A stretch of 64,000 nt of DNA. It comes from Methanospirillum sp. (GTDB lineage Archaea > Halobacteriota > Methanomicrobia > Methanomicrobiales > Methanospirillaceae). The stretch spans positions 1-64,000 of the forward strand of contig JAAYEG010000027.1 of assembly GCA_012728895.1 (NCBI GenBank), written 5' to 3'. Below, piece after piece: positions 62,745-64,000 of the stretch (positions are counted from its first letter, which is position 1; every line of letters begins with the position of its first letter). The translations under genes were made by a program, and so were the position numbers. The notes beneath the pieces were generated by a model that was not told where the DNA came from, ran no database searches, and saw only the letters and a list, made by a program, of their open reading frames with translations.

Positions 62745-64000
62745 TCATAGGATCGCCCCGAGGAGGCCGGTGACCTCGCCGCGGATCAGCGGGGAGAGCG
62801 CGAGGACCGCGGCGAGGTAGACCGCGGTCCCGAGCAGGACGGCGGAGACCAGCGGCGGGAGCGTGGCGAGCGGGACAGCGGCGCGGAACGCGAGCACGGC
62901 GGCGGACATGAGGCCAGAGGCCAGGACGATGGCTCCGACGGGGCGGCGCTCGAGCTGGACCCGGACGCTCCGGGCGAGGAGGAGGCGGGCGAGCAGGCTC
63001 GCGGTCGCCGCCCCCAGGAGCGCCCCGAGGGCCGCACCGGGGACGCCGGCCAGGGGGACGAGGAGGAGGTCGGCGACCACAAGGACCGCGGCCCCGGCCC
63101 CCATCGCTGCGAAGGCCCCGCGCGGACGGCCGACTGCCGAGAGGGCCATCCCCTCGAGGAGCGAGCCGATCGAGACGACCTGGACCACGAACAGAATGGC
63201 GAGGGCGGGGGAGGCAGGGGCGAACTCGGCTCCGTAGAGAAAGTAGAGGAGGCGGTCCGAGACGAGGAGCCCGCCGATGGCGACCGGAACCGCGAGAAAG
63301 AGGGCGAAGGTCCAGGCCCGGGCGAGCGCCCCCGTCACCTCGTCGAAAGCACCGGTTTTCGCCCAGCCCGCGACCCTCGGCCCGAGCGAGGCCCGGAGCG
63401 GCATCGTCGAGAGGAGGGAGAGGGAGGCGAGCTGGAGCGGGGTCCTGTAGAGCGCGACCTCGCGGGGCGAGAGAAGATAGCCGACGAGAAGCGCGTCGGC
63501 GTTCGCGTTCACCACCGCCACGAGCGATATCAGGAACGACCAGAGCGCGAACGGGGCGAGCGAGGCGTAGTGGCGGCGCCCGAACGGAGCGGGGTGGAAG
63601 GGGAGGGAGCGCAGGTTCACCAGCGCCGCCGCGAGCGTGCCCGCGACCAGCCCCCCGGCCAGGCCGGCCGCCCCGAGACCGAGCGCGACCGCGCCGACCT
63701 GGACCGCGACGCGGACGATGACCCCCGTGAACTCGGCGACCTGGCCGATCCCGGCGCGCCCGCCCGCCCAGACGCCGGTCGAGGCGATCCCGGCGACCGT
63801 CGAGGCCGCGAGCGCGAGCGCGAGCCAGGGGACCATGCCGGTCGCGCCGAGGTCGACCAGGAGCGGGCGGGCCGCGACGAGGGCGGCGCCGACCGCGAGC
63901 GCGAGCGCGCACCGGGCCGCCGCGTAGGCCGAGAGGTGGGAGGCCGGCTCTTCCCCCTCCGCGATCCGCTGGGCGGCGGCCCCGCCGAGCCCGGGGTCTG
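62745..64000 (-). CDS. Polysaccharide (Wzx-type) flippase, N-terminal part outside window
   Basis: At least 418 residues in frame to the right edge (the frame enters at 63998). It has about ten predicted membrane helices and the MOP/PST-family pattern: DPGLGGAAAQRIAEGE, FLISLVAVVNANADALLVGYLLSPREVALYR, and repeated Ala/Leu-rich helices. It would export lipid-linked oligosaccharides for surface glycosylation, matching the heavily glycosylated type of surface proteins encoded at the other end of the window. The start lies beyond the window. Confidence 0.85.
   Translation of the reverse strand, partial: DPGLGGAAAQRIAEGEEPASHLSAYAAARCALALAVGAALVAARPLLVDLGATGMVPWLALALAASTVAGIASTGVWAGGRAGIGQVAEFTGVIVRVAVQVGAVALGLGAAGLAGGLVAGTLAAALVNLRSLPFHPAPFGRRHYASLAPFALWSFLISLVAVVNANADALLVGYLLSPREVALYRTPLQLASLSLLSTMPLRASLGPRVAGWAKTGAFDEVTGALARAWTFALFLAVPVAIGGLLVSDRLLYFLYGAEFAPASPALAILFVVQVVSIGSLLEGMALSAVGRPRGAFAAMGAGAAVLVVADLLLVPLAGVPGAALGALLGAATASLLARLLLARSVRVQLERRPVGAIVLASGLMSAAVLAFRAAVPLATLPPLVSAVLLGTAVYLAAVLALSPLIRGEVTGLLGAIL

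Overview
The window looks like a piece of chromosome from a very GC-rich methanogenic archaeon, most likely of the order Methanomicrobiales. The support is archaeal Rpo11 (RpoL), CofD of coenzyme F420 synthesis, an archaeal class I CCA enzyme paired with ThpR, an Mre11-Rad50 pair, an HVO_0476-type zinc protein, a PGF-CTERM-anchored cobalamin-binding protein with CbiZ, a SPASM radical-SAM enzyme like those of methanogens, and secreted PKD/NHL/dockerin-like surface proteins. Many genes have a TATA-like box about 25-38 bases before the start and no Shine-Dalgarno site, which fits leaderless archaeal transcription. I saw no rRNA, tRNA or CRISPR array.

Layout. 1-3.6 kb: 3' part of a giant surface protein. 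3.6-5 kb: hicBA flanked by two copies of a small gene fragment. 5-17.3 kb: dense housekeeping block (two M24 peptidases, AAA ATPase, MBL hydrolase, rpoL, DNA methyltransferase, cofD, HD hydrolase, CorA, HDAC-like and Fe-S proteins). 17.3-26.8 kb: signalling block (STAS-like protein, universal-stress/GNAT fusion, histidine-kinase-like protein lacking its His, acetyltransferases, RsbW- and SpoIIE-like proteins) ending in a head-to-head truncation of a SpoIIE phosphatase against a C69 dipeptidase. 27-28.9 kb: transposase and other debris. 28.9-34.2 kb: cobalamin uptake and salvage operon btuCDF-cbiZ with a long structured leader. 34.2-43.9 kb: gene-poor, partly decayed accessory stretch holding a DUF5320 protein, a zinc ribbon, a creatininase (possibly ArfB), a SRAP protein, a broken 2'-5' RNA-ligase-like gene and two secreted proteins. 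44-48 kb: radical SAM enzyme with an overlapping mini-ORF, a Cas4-like protein, a nucleotidyltransferase, Sua5/YrdC and an ACT protein. 48-55 kb: two damaged DUF4013 paralogues, RNase HIII, small cysteine-rich proteins, a CorC-type protein and a receiver-PAS-PAS protein. 55-64 kb: mre11-rad50, methyltransferase, flavoprotein, PII, cca-thpR, and the C-terminal part of a polysaccharide flippase running off the window.

Several reading frames break where a homopolymer (C, G or A run) appears to be one base short. Those genes may be intact in the organism and broken only by sequencing or assembly error, so each pseudogene call at such a run should be read with that caution.
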